NCBI GenBank assembly: GCA_965153355.1
Contig: OZ231128.1
Location: 24,366,001-24,430,000 of the forward strand
DNA from: Flaccisagitta enflata
Taxonomy: Eukaryota > Chaetognatha > Sagittoidea > Aphragmophora
Reading direction: 5' to 3'
Length of the DNA stretch: 64,000 bases
This document shows, piece after piece, positions 50,638 through 64,000 of this stretch; within the stretch, counting starts at the first letter, position 1, and every line of letters begins with the position of its first letter. Under the pieces are notes generated by a model. The model did not search any database. It was not told the DNA's origin and worked only from the letters and a program-made list of their open reading frames with translations. Both the position numbers and the translations under genes were made by a program.

Positions 50638-51388
50638 TGCACTGCTCTGGATCTCCACCGCTAACTTTAAACTAGGATTACTGCAACTTTTTTCATGGTT
50701 TCTGGTGGTCCAGCCCATGTATAATCCATGCCAAAAGGTTTCAAAATAATTCCAAGAGCGCCTTTTTCTTAATTCCCATTTTTTTCTGGGTGGTTGGTAC
50801 AGGCCATGAAACTTTCTATCTTTCGGACAATGTCCCTCATTTTGCTTATAACTTTTTAACACTTAAAGTTAGAAATGCCAGATTGGTCCCATTTAAAAGA
50901 TCTTTCCAAGATCTTTCCAACCGTCACCAATTTTTTTGAAATCCATTTAAAAACAACTTAGTTATAAGCTGTCAAACATGAGCAATGTTATGGACATTTT
51001 GGACGATTTTCCATGTCATTGAATTTTTCTTCTATTCTCTTGATTTCACTTGTTTTGCTCATAACTTTTGAACGAATAAAGCTAGAAATGCCAGATTGGT
51101 CCCATTTGAAAGATCTTTTCAAGATCTTTCAAACCGTCACCAATTTTATGTCAATCCCTTGAAAAGCAACCTTTTTATAAGCTGTCAAACATAAGCATTG
51201 TCATTGGGATTTCGGAGGATTTTCCCACTATCATTTGTTTAAGTCGCGGCCACGCGATTCTTCGACCCACTGCCCGTCTGTCTGTTGGTCGGTTGGTTGG
51301 TCTGTCTGTCGGTAATGCTTAGCTTTTTTCATTGTTTTAGGTCATTTTTAAGTCATTTTAAGTTATTTAAAGGTATTTTAAGTAAATT
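50638..51388. repeat. Left arm of a 0.75-kb inverted repeat
   Basis: CACTGCTCTGGATCTCCACC through GTTATTTAAAGGTATTTTAAG is inverted at 55790-56540. The inner third is the start of a tag I GTCY-core element (51237-51462). Confidence 0.8.
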
Positions 51389-51462
51389 TACATTTAGTCT
51401 CTTAGTCTTTTGGTCTTATGGTCTATACAACCGCACGCGACTTTAGGGGGTTGGCCTTGTTC
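51237..51462 (+). mobile_element. GTCY-core element, tag I, TCATTTTAAG core
   Basis: AAGTCGCGGCCACGCGATTC, CTGTTGGTCGGTTGGTTGG, GTCATTTTTAAGTCATTTTA, CCGCACGCGACTTTAGG, GTTGGCCTTGTTC. Its first 150 bp is duplicated in the right arm. Confidence 0.7.
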
Positions 51463-51615
51463 ATGGTCTCATCCTGTTTTTTTATGCATTCTCAAATATC
51501 TGCAAGGGGTTTTGTCTCTTGGCTAGTCTGTTGATTTTTTCAATGGCTAATCTGTCCAATCAGGGAGATTGTGAAACTTTGCAAAAAAATGAGAGGACAT
51601 CCTCCTTTCTTTTTT

Positions 51616-51958
51616 TTTAGTCGCGTGCATGTGACTCTACAACCCGCTTTGTCCGTCCATTTGTCCATCGGTCCGTCAGTCAAACTTTACTTTGTTTTTT
51701 ATTTTATGTCCTTTGTAGTCAAGTTGGGTCAATTTTAATCATTTTAAGTCATTCTAAGTCATTTTAAGTCATTTTAGGTCATCTTAGGTTATATTAAGTT
51801 ACTGGTGTCAATTTGGTCAATCTAGTCATTTGATTCATTTAACATTGTTATGTCTTTTTTTATTAAGTTATTTTGTGTCATTAAAAGTCAATTTGAGCCA
51901 TCCTAAGTTATTTATGTCACGCACGCAACTTATAGGTGTTGGCCTTGTTTTTTTTTTA
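51616..51958 (+). mobile_element. GTCY-core element, tag I, TCATTTTAAG core
   Basis: TTTTTAGTCGCGTGCATGTGAC TC, CTTTGTCCGTCCATTTGTCC, AAGTCATTCTAAGTCATTTT, CACGCACGCAACTTATAGG, GTTGGCCTTGTTTTTTTTTT, followed by AACAG. Confidence 0.75.
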
Positions 51959-52254
51959 ACAGCAGCCTCAATCGACAGATTTCCAGAAGAACACTATGGA
52001 AATCACATACTACTCAAGCAGAGCACAAGTACCACTGACCACTTACTGCCTTTGGGCTGCTATTGATTACTCACAGCATAAGTTTTATCAGACTCACAAG
52101 AACAGCTGTTTCAGATTCAAAATCAGCCATCATGAGTGTTTAGGAGGGCAGGTGTGGGACATCGAAACAAAGAGCCTTGAATCAGCCCCCATGGATTTCA
52201 AAAAAGCCCATTTAGACATTGAATAAGCCCTCTTAGACATAATCTAGGCTTTTG

Positions 52255-53518
52255 GACAGCGGCTCCAAAGGGGACAAAGTCCTTTAGAACACAGGGGGAA
52301 TCTGTCTGTCCGTATGCCCACCCATCCGTCCGTGCTTCTGTCTGTACGTCCCCCCCAACCCCATCTTCAGGGCTTTGTCTCCTTTGAGGCCCTAGTCCAA
52401 ATTGTATAGCCCAAAAGCAAGCAAAATGGCCAAAATCCATGCCAAATGGCCCAAACCTGAATTATTGCCTGAGTTCCATCATTTTGGCCCCAAAGACCTA
52501 GAATTTGGCTTCTGATACCCAGATTGGGGCTTCTAAAACTCATATCCTAGCCTTAGAGACCAAGATCTTAACCTCTGGGACCCAGATTCTGGCCTCCAAG
52601 ACCCAGGTTCTGACCTTCAGGACTCAAATCCTGGCCTCGGAAACCGAAATCCTGGCTTCGGAAACCCAAATCCTTTCCTGCTCCCCCCTCAACATAACCA
52701 ACACACTACTCTCAAGTAGGGCATGGGCTCCATTGTCCATATACTGCCTTTTGTCTTTTTGGGCAGCGGCCCCAAAGGGGACAAAGTCCTGTAGAACACA
52801 GGGGGACTTACGTTCGTCCGTCCGTTCGTTTGTTCGTCCGTCCGTTCCTTTGTTCGTCCCCCCCCCATCAGCCCCCTCAGGCCCCAAATCCAGTCTGTCA
52901 GGTCCCAAATCTGGCCTCCCAGGCCTCAAATCCGGCCTCTCAGGCCTGAAATCCGGCCTCTCAGGCCTTCAATCCGGCCCCTCAGGCCTCAAATCCTGCC
53001 CCTTAGGCCTCAAATCTGGCCTGTCAGGTCTCAAATCTGGCCTCTCAGGCCTTCAATCCGGCCTCTCAGGCCTTCAATCCGGCCCCTTTGGCCTCAAATC
53101 CGGCCCCTCAGGCCTAAACTCCAGCCCATCAGGCCTCAAATTTTGTCTCTCAGGTCTCAAATCTGTTTTGTCAGGTCCCAAATCCGGCCTGTAAGGCCTC
53201 AAACCTGGCCTCTCAGGCCTCAAATATGCCCTCTCAGCTCTCAAATTAGGCCTCACAGGCCTGAAAGTAGCGCTGTCAGGCTTCAAATCAAATCTGATGG
53301 CCATTTAAGCCTTAAACAAGCCTTCAGACTCTTAAAGGCCTTCAATCAGTACACTATAGCATCTCATCAATGTTGTCAGGCAGGACGAATGAAAGTCCCC
53401 CTGTGTTCTACAGGACTTCGTCCCCTTTGGGGTTGCTGCCCTGCTTCCCCTCACACAAATTAGCAATCATGCAGGGCAACGGGTATCGCTGACCACATAT
53501 TGCCCTTGGGCGACCTGT
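52255..53518. mobile_element. Two adjacent tandem-core elements, CCTCAGGCC core
   Basis: The first (52255-52750) has GGACAGCGGCTCCAAAGGGG and ends in the TGGGCTCCATTGTCCATA tail without a clear right arm. The second (52761-53518) is complete: GGGCAGCGGCCCCAAAGGGG, TCCTGTAGAACACAGGGGG, about 20 core units of CTCTCAGGCCTCAAATC, right arm ending 53440, tail GGGTATCGCTGACCACATAT. Confidence 0.75.
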
Positions 53519-53759
53519 TTCCATGTTATTTGAGGTAGTGACAACCAGCGGGCTGTAAAGACCCTGCCCAATGCCCCAGCCCATTGGAAATACCATCCTA
53601 TAAGGGCCATTGCCACTGCCTCTGGCTCTGCCTGAGATCCAACTGCTAACATGATCTCAATCACTCACCACCCCCTTTCCTACTACTATACCACCCCCTC
53701 TCTTCTTCTACTTTATTGACCCTACTTAGATAACTGTCAGTGCTGTCGCAATTGGTGCT

Positions 53760-54670
53760 GCTGCCGCTTCCGCCGCCTTTGCCTCTGCCTCTGCTATAAC
53801 AACTCTGTCTACATGATCTCAATCTCCCGCCGCCGCCTCCTGCTGCTGCTGCTGCTGCTCCTCCTCTTCCTCCTCCTCCTCCTCCTCCGCCGCCTCTTAC
53901 CTAACCCTCCTCCTCTGGCGCCGCCGCCTCCTCCTCTGTTGCCTTCGTCTCCTCCTCCGTCGCCGCCGCCGCCGCCGCCGCCACCGCCTCTTACTTACCC
54001 CTCCTCTGCCGCCGCCGCCTCCTCCTCCACCGCCGCCGCCGCCGCCGTCTCTTATCTCCTCCTACTCCTCCTCCACCACCGCCTCATCTCCTCCTCACCC
54101 GCTGCTGTTGCCGCCGCCGCCGCCACCGCCTCCTCTCCTCCTCCTCCTCTGCCGCCATCGCCGCCATCGCCGCCGCCGCCTCCTCCTCCTCCTTTGCTAC
54201 CGCCGCCGCCTCCGCCTTTACAAAAAAATCTAAAAAAAGATTTTAAAAATAATAATAAAAAAAAAAAATAGAAAAATAAAAAAATGAAAAACAAAAAAAA
54301 ATAGTAAAAGAAAATGAAAAAAAATAAAAATAAAAAAAAAATGAAAAAAAAAATAAATGAAAATTTAGAAAAAGTATTTATAAGAAATTTAAAAAAAGAA
54401 TTAAAAAAAAATTAAGGAGGGGAGGCGGTGGCGGTGGCGAAGGCGGCGGCGGAGGAGGAGGAGGAGGAGGAGGAGGAGGAGGCGGCGGCGGCGGGAAAGG
54501 AGTAGGAGGAGGAGGAGGCAGCGGCGAAGGCGGCGGTGGTGATAGGAGAGGAGGCGGCGGCGGCGGCGGCGGAGGAGGTTGAGTAGAGGAGGTGGCGGTG
54601 GAACAGGAGGTAAGAGGAGGCGGCGGTGGGTGAGGAGGAGGAGGAGGAGGAGGAGGAGGCGGTGGCAGCA
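53760..54670. repeat. Large CCG/CTC then A-rich then GGC/GGA low-complexity tract
   Basis: 53810-54220 is almost all C and T on the plus strand (CCGCCGCCT, CTCCTCCTC), 54225-54415 is A-rich, and 54416-54665 is almost all G and A (GGAGGAGGC). The two flanks are roughly complementary. Long ORFs here are composition artefacts. Confidence 0.8.
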
Positions 54671-54919
54671 GTATCTACCATACCAAGATGCTTTTGTTAC
54701 CTCTCCTATATTTTTTTGCTTTGCCACGCTGTCTTTGTTGGTGCAATACAGGAAGATAGAGGCGATGGCACAAATTTCCAAGATGATTTTAGAAGAGACC
54801 AATATCTAAGATTCTATGGAAGACGGCTGGGAGTCAATGGGTGTGTTATTTAATGAGAGTTTGAATAACAGGGCATCCTGGATAGAAGGAGGGTAGACAG
54901 GATGGATGGATGGATGGAC

Positions 54920-55789
54920 ATATTCCCCCTGTGTTCTACAGGACTTTGTTCCTTTTGGGGCCGCTGCCCTGCTCCCCCTCAACCTAAATCACATACAACT
55001 CAGGCAGGGCACGGGTACTGCTGACCACTTTATGCCTTTGGGCTGCTATTCAGGCCTCAAATGAGCCCTCACTAACCTAAAATCAGCCTTTGAACTCACA
55101 CAATCTTTACTCATATGTACAATCTTGTCTCCTTGGGAGCTTTTCAAGACCTCAGGTCTTGAATCAGATCTCTCAGGCCTCAAATCAGTCACCTCAAGCA
55201 ACAGAAATTGTTAAAGGCTCTCCAACCAAACATGTCACTCAATGCTTGTATGAGTGAGAGGAAGCAGGGCAGCAGCCCTGAAAAGGTAAAAGTCCTATAG
55301 CACACAGGGGGACTTTTTTTCAAGCAGATACAGGCCTGCATATAGTTCCACATTATTCCAAATTCCATATTAATCAAAGGGTTTGGAGAGAGGGAAGAAC
55401 AGGTCGCCCAGGGGCAATATGTGGTCAGCAATACCCATTGCCCTGCTTTGCATTATTTTGAATTGACCTGAGAGGGTATATTTAAGGCCTAAGAGGGTAG
55501 ATTTAAGGCCTGAGAGGACAGATTCAAGACCTGAGAGGGCAGATTTCAGGACTGAGAGGGCAGATTTCAGGACTGAGAGGGCAGATTTGAGGTCTGGGAG
55601 GGCAGATTCAAGACCTGAGAGGGCAGATTTCAGGACTGAGAGGGCAGATTTCAGGCCTGAGAGGGCAGATTTAGGGCTTGAGAGGGCAGATTCAAGGCCT
55701 GAGAGGGCACATTCTAGGCCTGAGTGGGTGGATTTTAGGCCTGAGAGGGCCTAGGAGGGGGACAAACAGATGGATGGATGGACGAACAA
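54920..55789. mobile_element. Composite of tandem-core element pieces
   Basis: Arm CCCCTGTGTTCTACAGGACT with GGGGCCGCTGCCC at 54924-54970; opposing pieces at 55265-55315 and an inverted tail at 55405-55452; then about 14 copies of GGCCTGAGAGGGCAGATTTC (55455-55755), the complement of the usual core. Confidence 0.6.
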
Positions 55790-56540
55790 ACATTTACTTA
55801 AAATACCTTTAAATAACTTAAAATGACTTAAAAATGACCTAAAACAATGAAAAAAGTTAAGCATTACCGACAGACAGACCGACCAACCGACCAACAGACA
55901 GACGGGCTGTGGGTCGTAGAATCGCGTGCACGCGACTTAAACAAATGATAGTGGGAAAATCCTCCGAAATCCCAATGACAATGCTTATGTTTGACAGCTT
56001 ATAAAAAGGTTGCTTTTCAAGGGATTGACATAAAATTGGTGACGGTTTGAAAGATCTTGAAAAGATCTTTTAAATGGGACCAATCTGGCATTTCTAGCTT
56101 TATTCGTTCAAAAGTTATGAGCAAAACAAGTGAAATCAAGAGAATAGAAGAAAAATTCAATGACATGGAAAATCGTCCAAAATGTCCATAACATTGCTCA
56201 TGTTTGACAGCTTATAACTAAGTTGTTTTTAAATGGATTTCAAAAAAATTGGTGATGGTCGAAAAGATCTTGGAAAGATCTTTTAAATGGGACCAATCTG
56301 GCATTTCTAACTTTAAGCGTTTAAAAGTTATAAGCAAAACAAGGAACGTTGTCCAAAAAAGGGAAAGTTTCATGGCCTGTACCAACCACCCAGAAAAAAA
56401 TGGGAATTAAAAAAAAGGCGCTCTTGGAATTATTTTGAAACCTATTGGCATGGATTATACATGGGCTGGACCACCAGAAACCATGAAAAAAGTGGCAGTA
56501 ATCCTAGTTTAAAGTTAGCGGTGGAGATCCAGAGCAGTGT
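55790..56540. repeat. Right arm of the 0.75-kb inverted repeat
   Basis: Complement of 50638-51388, e.g. AGCGGTGGAGATCCAGAGCA at the outer end and AATCGCGTGCACGCGACTTA near the inner end. Confidence 0.8.
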
Positions 56541-56559
56541 TTGAGGTTCTATTCATAAC

Positions 56560-56746
56560 TGATAAACAGCCCTGATTTTAGAGCGGGCCCGCGGGCCCAA
56601 GGCCCGCATTTTTGCTGTCAGGCCCGCAAGTTTTTCCAACTGCGGGCCCGACGGGCCCGCTCATGTTTGGCTCATCATTTTTCACTAATGCTGAAGTGGT
56701 ATATTGATTTTTTTTTTGTTTCATTTATATTTCCTTCTCTTTTTTC

Positions 56747-56778
<32 letters not shown>

Positions 56779-56782
56779 TCGT

Positions 56783-56814
<32 letters not shown>

Positions 56815-57420
56815 ACTTTCTTTCTCACTTTCTTTCTCTTTCTTTTCTTTTCTATCTTTTTTTTGTTTCTTTCTTTATTTGTATGTTTCTTTCATTCTTT
56901 CCTCCTATTTCTCTTTTTTTTTTTTTTTTCTTTCTTTACTAGAAACATCAATTTTTTTTTGTTAGCAACCCTACAAGGGACGGACTCCTTTTGAACACAG
57001 GAGGACTTCCATACTTATTTGTCACTCCGTTTGTATGTTTATCCCCCTCCCTATCAGACCTCTTGGGCTTCAAAGCAGGCCCATCAGGTCGGGTTTCGCA
57101 GAACACATTTACCCTTTGAGCAACTGTTTTTTTTTCTTTCTTTCTTTCTTTCCTTCCTTCCTTTCTGTTTTCCTTTCTTTTTCTTTCTTTCTTTCTGTCT
57201 TTCTTTTCTTACTTCCTTTCCTTCTTTCCTCTCTGTTTTTCTATCTTTTTTTCTCTTTTTTTCCTTTCTTTCTATCTTTCTCTCTTTCTGTCTTTGTTTC
57301 TTTCTTTTGACAGTAAATTTGTCGGGCCCGCTGTTTTTCAGTCGGGCCCGCTAAATTTGATGGAAGCGTGCCCGACTGGCCCGCTCAGAAAAATCACTAA
57401 GATCAGGGCTGCTGATAAAC
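56560..57420. repeat. GGGCCCGC inverted pair around TTTC-rich tracts
   Basis: CTGATTTTAGAGCGGGCCCG at 56572 is inverted at 57365-57412 (GGCCCGCTCAGAAAAATCAC, AAGATCAGGGCT). Between them lie TTTC-rich stretches 56748-56940 and 57128-57305 and a worn tandem-core fragment (56975-57120). Confidence 0.6.
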
Positions 57421-57502
57421 TAGGAGCGTCACTTACACACATACATGAATACAAATTGCATCCTGTAAGTCGTGTAAAATTTTTCTATTTTCTGCAATTT
57501 AG

Positions 57503-59267
<1,765 letters not shown>

Positions 59268-59282
59268 GTTAGTCTAGTGGGA

Positions 59283-59474
<192 letters not shown>

Positions 59475-59754
59475 CAAAATTTTTTGGGCTGTGAAGGATC
59501 TTTAGAAACAGATCTTTATATTCAATAGATGCACGATATCAATATTGTACCAAAAATTTGCACCAATTGTTAAAACCTCGTAATTAAGATGGTAATGGAA
59601 ACCCCTAAATGAGGCTCTAAAGATTGCAGGGTCGAGACCTTATTGACCAAGTAAGAGGGCACAAGTGAAAATGTAAGTCATCAAAACGTGATTATGGCGA
59701 TAAAACGCCCATATGACTATGATACTGTATGTGAAAAACGGTTGTTTAATCCAG

Positions 59755-61509
59755 ATATTAACGAATGTATGTCCAATCCATGCGTGAACAAGGGATATTG
59801 CCTTGATGGAATCAACAAGTACACCTGTCACTGCCAGAAAGGGTAAGCCATTCACTCATTCTACACATTCTATTTACTCATTCTATCCATTCTATTCACT
59901 CATTCTATCTATTCTAGATATTCTAGATGATTGTGTGGAAGAATGGCTATTTCTTCGCCATACACCATCATTCATTTGCTCGATTAGTTTTGATTTTTAA
60001 AGCTCCCCGTATTTCAAAGTCTAGACAGCATCCACTCATTCCACTGTACCAACCTATCAAAAGTATTGATAGTATTAATATTGTTAACACTTTTTAAAGA
60101 ATATTAACAGCATCATCAGTATCAACAACATTAACAGTATCAACAGTATTAACAGTATCAACAGCATCATCAGTATTAACAGTATTATCGGTATTAACAG
60201 AATTAACAGCAATAAAAGCATTGATAGTTTAACGGCACCAACAGTAATAACTTTATTAACAGCGTTAATACCCCGTTAAATAGATTTAAGGGTGCGCGAT
60301 GCGAGATTGACATCGACGAGTGTTTAGACGATCCATGTCAAAATGGCGGCACTTGCAACAATCTGGTTGCCTCTTACTCTTGCAACTGTCCATCTGGATT
60401 CGCCGGTGTTAATTGTCAAATGAACATCAACGACTGTCATTTGGGCAACAGATGTCAGCATGGTTCCACCTGCGTGGATGGTATCAACAGTTACACTTGC
60501 ATCTGTCGAACGGGATGGTCCGGACAGTACTGCGAACAAAGTGAGGATTCAAGCTGACAAATTTTCACTAAAAGAAATAAAGAAAAAACCTTAAAGATTG
60601 CAATACGGATGAACAGACCTACCTACTTATTCACCTTAGCTATGGATGGACGAACATACCCTCTAATACATAACAGGTTTTCAAAAAAATAGTGAGTCTG
60701 TAATCAACGGAGCTAGAAATGTGCGGTTTTTTTAGGTGCCTAGATCTTTGTTCCCAGAGTAAGTTTTTAAGTGGTCCTTTGCAAAGCTTAAAGAGGAGCA
60801 TTTAATAGGGAATCGGCTTATTCGGCTTATTATCGGCTTATTACTTCTGCTCTTTGCTGAAAGTTTGATTTGGGGAAGTTTTTCACCATGATTTACTTGG
60901 AAATCTTTATTGATCAAACTAAAAAATCATACACCAAAATGTCAAACAGATTGACCTCTATCAAAGGGTACCTTGTTTGCGTCTTTAAATGCTCCATAGA
61001 GGGTTTATTCAATGGACAACACTTTTTATTCGAACACCCGATAGGCAAGTTTGTCATGTTACAAAAGTCATGTCCTTACTCATGATGCCACTTATTTCTT
61101 CTCTCCATTTTATATCAAGGCATTGACGAATGCGCATCAGACCCATGTATCAATGGAGCGACATGTGTTGATCGCATTAACATGTACTATTGCCAATGCA
61201 AGCTGGGTTTCACGGGAGTTAATTGCGAGATTGATTATGATGATTGTGCCTCAGTGAAATGTTTAAATGACGGGACTTGCAAAGATCTTGCCAATGATTA
61301 CAAGTGCAAGTGAGTTTCTTGACGAATAAAAAAACATTTAATCAGATAAAAAAGAAGAAGAAGAAGAAGAAGAAGAAGAAGAAGAAGAAGAAGAAGAAGA
61401 AGAAGAAGAAGAAGAAGAAGAAGAAGAAGAAGAAGAAGAAGAAGAAGAAGAAGAAGAAGAAGAAGAAGAAGAAGAAGAAGAAGAAGAAGAAGAAGAAGAA
61501 GAAGGAGAA

Positions 61510-61556
<47 letters not shown>

Positions 61557-63708
61557 GAACAATGAAAGCACAAATTAGGTCTTTAATATTGATATGGTAC
61601 AACCTTGGAAATAAGTTTATCGCATCACTTAAAGCCTCATACACTCTTTTTTTTTATAAGAACCTAGTATATAAGAACATCAAGGCTTTGAATAGCCCTA
61701 AAATTAATAACATCTTAAGAACATCCAAAGGCTTCATATCTTGAGAAAAAAATTTCACTTAAGGTAATATTAAAAAAACATTAAGAAAACATTTGAATTT
61801 TAGTATAATTGATATGATATCTTATGATTTTTGAATAAATATCATAAAAACATCCTGAGACTTTAATGATTAGCATCTGTTTTAACAATATTTAATAGAA
61901 ATATATTTACTATAATTGAGTAATAGTATATTATAAGGTTTCCTATAGTTTATATCATATTTAAAATTAAGAACGCTTTAAGAACATTGAAGGCTTCATT
62001 TGGTCTTTAAAATAAGAAGATGAAGCCTTCGAAAAAAAAATGACGTTCTTATAAAAAAAAAAGAGTGTATCTCCAATAGAAATCAAAAAATCTATAAAAA
62101 ATTGGTGAGATTCTAAAACGTCTTCAAATTTTCTAGCGGTTGGCACCAACCGCGTTCCTGTGCACTTAACCGTTTAGAAATGAGAGCTGAATGAAGTTAG
62201 GTACCTCTTTTGAAAAATGGCATAAAATTGGCATTTTTGAAACGCGGTTCATGGAAGATGGCACGCCCGCTCATCTGGCTGTTTCAACGAAGCAATGGCA
62301 CCAAAGGCACAACTCAAAGGTCAAACACTTCTTCAGTTACCCCAGGAACAGCCCAGATCTCAACCTGATTGAATCTCTATAGTCCCAATTGAAGCAATGG
62401 CGAAGTAGAGAATGTGCAACATGGATGGCAAGACTAAAAGAAATCGCGCTTAAGTCCGGAGGAAGATCACGACATCATACCTTCAGTCGCAGTATGAAAG
62501 CTTGCTAAGACGCATGAGAGCGTTTGGAAAGGTCAAGGAGGCCAAGACCAAATGTCAATATTGTTACAAACATTTTAATTGTATTATCTTGTCCATAAAA
62601 CGCCCCTTAATCCATAATGCGATAAACTTTTTTCCAAGATAGTAGATTTAGGATGCAATCTTCAGTAAAAAAAAAAATTGTCAACAAATATCTCAGCAGT
62701 AGATCAACCAGCCATTCAATCATTCAATCAGTCAATACGTCAATAACATTTTTTGTTCACAGTTGTAAGCAAGGTTTTCGAGGAGATCATTGCGAAATTA
62801 ACGTGAATGAATGTAGTTCCACGCCCTGCCTGAATGAGGGAACTTGTTATGATGGGGTCAATTCTTACACTTGTCAGTGCCCTCCTGGATACAAGGGAAA
62901 CAACTGCCAAATTGGTGAGGAAGTCACTATAGATAGTAGACCGTATGAGTATGAATTGCGCTAAAGAGATTGATGTGTCGATCGGTCAGTTAGTTAGTCG
63001 GTCGGTCCATCGGTTTTTCGGTCTGTCGGTCTACTGATTTTTCCTTTAACTTAGCCTCTGTTATCACTTTTATTTTATCATACAATAAAGGTCATTAAAA
63101 GTAGTTGAAGTTCTTTTCAGGCACTCAGGGCGCAGCCCTATCAATAAAATAGTGGCGAAAACAAAGGGTATGTTGAAAGGGTTTGGAAGAGGCAGGAAGA
63201 TAAAAGAAGAGCAATTTTAGACATCTAGAATTACCCCAATCATTCTATTTGTTGACTTTCAAAGACACACATCCAAATAAAGAGAAAGATATTTGTATTC
63301 TCAGATATCAACGAATGCGAGGGAGTTATTTGCAAAAACGGTGGAACTTGTTTGGATTTGGTTAATCATTTTCAATGCGAATGTCCTGCTGGCTTTGATG
63401 GAGTTTATTGCAATGTAATTAATATTACTATCATTGTAAAAAGAAAGTAATTTTTCTTTTCTGATAACACTACGTTTCAAAATGAATCATAGATTTGTCG
63501 ATTATCCAATGAAAAAGAATCTGGAGATTTATCCATGTTCACAATTGTGTACAATACAAGATAAATCTGCTTCCATGCTTCTGCTTGCAGATAAACGTGC
63601 AAGAATGTTCTTCTGGTCCGTGCAAGAATGGCGCAAAGTGTATCGATGGAACAAACAATTACACTTGTCAATGTCTCCCAGGCTTTTCCGGCTTCAATTG
63701 CGACTTAA
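59755..63708 (+). CDS. Gene D exons 9-15, EGF domains 14-21, continues past the window
   Basis: Exons 59755-59842, 60284-60540, 61120-61309, 62763-62914, 63305-63414 and 63591-63708 continue the EGF array in phase; this gives six exons here and, counting from 46643, 14 to 15 depending on how the first is divided. Clear units include [75 protein letters not shown] and [15 protein letters not shown]. The acceptor at 60283 (AAATAG) was chosen over one 7 bp downstream because only it gives [12 protein letters not shown]. The last exon ends in phase 1 with GTAAGT, so the gene runs off the right edge. No membrane segment is in view; a secreted or cell-surface fibropellin/Notch-like ectodomain is the best description. 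Confidence 0.9.
60060..60280. repeat. TATTAACAG-type tandem repeat in a gene D intron
   Basis: About 18 imperfect copies of (A/T)CAACAGTATTAACAG fill most of the intron before exon 60284, giving many spare AG dinucleotides. Confidence 0.75.
61352..61556. repeat. (GAA)n microsatellite
   Basis: About 68 AAG/GAA units in the intron after 61309. Confidence 0.95.
61640..62075. repeat. Short inverted-repeat element
   Basis: CATACACTCTTTTTTTTTAT plus AAGAAC at the left (about 61640) is matched by its complement at about 62047-62075, and the subterminal segments AAGGCTTTGAA / GAAGCCTTC are also inverted. AT-rich interior, no ORF. It looks like a MITE in the same intron as the transposase remnant. 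Confidence 0.5.
62191..62565 (+). pseudogene. Decayed Tc1/mariner-type transposase fragment
   Basis: The reading frame at 62191 gives [31 protein letters not shown], then a stop exactly where the family has W (TAG for TGG), then SQLKQW. A second frame supplies the C-terminus ([20 protein letters not shown]). These are the last two acidic residues of the DDE catalytic triad and the C-terminus of Tc1/mariner transposases. Counting from the D of EDG to the E of LIES gives 37 residues, a DD37E spacing, instead of 34 in classic Tc1. N-terminal DNA-binding domain and first D are absent. It lies in the intron before EGF 18-19 of gene D. Confidence 0.8.
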
Positions 63709-64000
63709 GTAAGTAGGAAAAGGTTTTCTATGACATGCAATCCATTTACAAATCTATATAGTTGTTAAACCAAATAGTAAATTTTTGGTCGCTGCTCTTT
63801 ATTAGGCCAGGGGTTTTGAGTGAAAAATCGGAAAAACGCTTATGTATTTTGCACTTTGGCTCAAAATCAATGTAGTATCACTGTTCTGTCTTCAAACATG
63901 GCCTGGGACACTGAGAAATTGTGACCGCCACCCCCCTCCCTTTACAAGGAGGTAACCTTTCAATTCTTAGCGATTCACTTGGTTTCCTCTAAAATATCTA

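Noticed and set aside
53813-54271. Pro/Ser/Leu-rich ORFs in the CCG/CTC tract and its purine partner
   Set aside because: Composition alone keeps the frames open on several frames and both strands.
54737-54828. Exon-like stretch (EDRGDGTNFQDDFRRDQY) between EGF exons 4 and 5
   Set aside because: It has an acceptor-like CAATACAG but only a weak donor, and exons 50538 and 57503 already join as a normal EGF linker without it.

Overview
This is a eukaryotic, animal-type window. It shows GT-AG introns, exons for EGF, SRCR, Reelin-type, LamG-like and C-type lectin domains, and a very repeat-rich, microsatellite-laden background. Those domain families together point to a metazoan, and the small multi-exon genes and dense repeats suggest an invertebrate. 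I cannot name the phylum from the sequence.

Layout, left to right. 1-2.2 kb: GTCY-core repeats and three minus-strand exons of a C-type lectin domain. 2.2-10.2 kb: repeats with no convincing gene. 10.2-15.0 kb: eight plus-strand exons of a large extracellular mosaic gene (SRCR, EGF-like, Reelin-type repeat, EGF, then a 1.65-kb exon with two LamG-like domains). 17.4-21.3 kb (minus): a single-pass membrane protein with an acidic, Thr-rich ectodomain and an Asn-rich tail. 23.9-30.2 kb (minus): a nine-exon orphan gene (393 codons plus stop, start to stop), a small 93-residue ORF, and at least four exons of a second orphan gene. 30.7-35.2 kb: a 5'-truncated LINE split by a hAT-like palindromic element that is itself split by a GTCY-core element. 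36.3-43.7 kb (plus): three phase-compatible exons that look like the start of a second Reelin-type repeat, probably the continuation of the 10-15 kb gene. If so, the minus-strand genes sit inside its 21-kb intron. 38.7-41.4 kb: satellites. 46.6-63.7 kb (plus): the end of an SRCR domain followed by 21 EGF domains over 15 exons, running off the right edge. Its largest intron (7 kb) holds a 0.75-kb inverted repeat and several tandem-core elements.

The two plus-strand mosaic stretches could be one gene or two neighbouring genes. The link is broken by a stop at 43.66 kb and by a repeat that abuts the 46.64-kb exon with no acceptor. Both encode secreted or cell-surface adhesion or matrix-type proteins. 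No tRNA, rRNA, CRISPR array or bacterial-type operon was seen.

The most distinctive non-genic feature is a group of interspersed elements built alike. Each has a short terminal hairpin, a GTCY/GGTY-rich stretch, a variable core, an inverted copy of the hairpin tag, and a shared TTGGCCTTGTTTT end. At least four different tags occur in this window.
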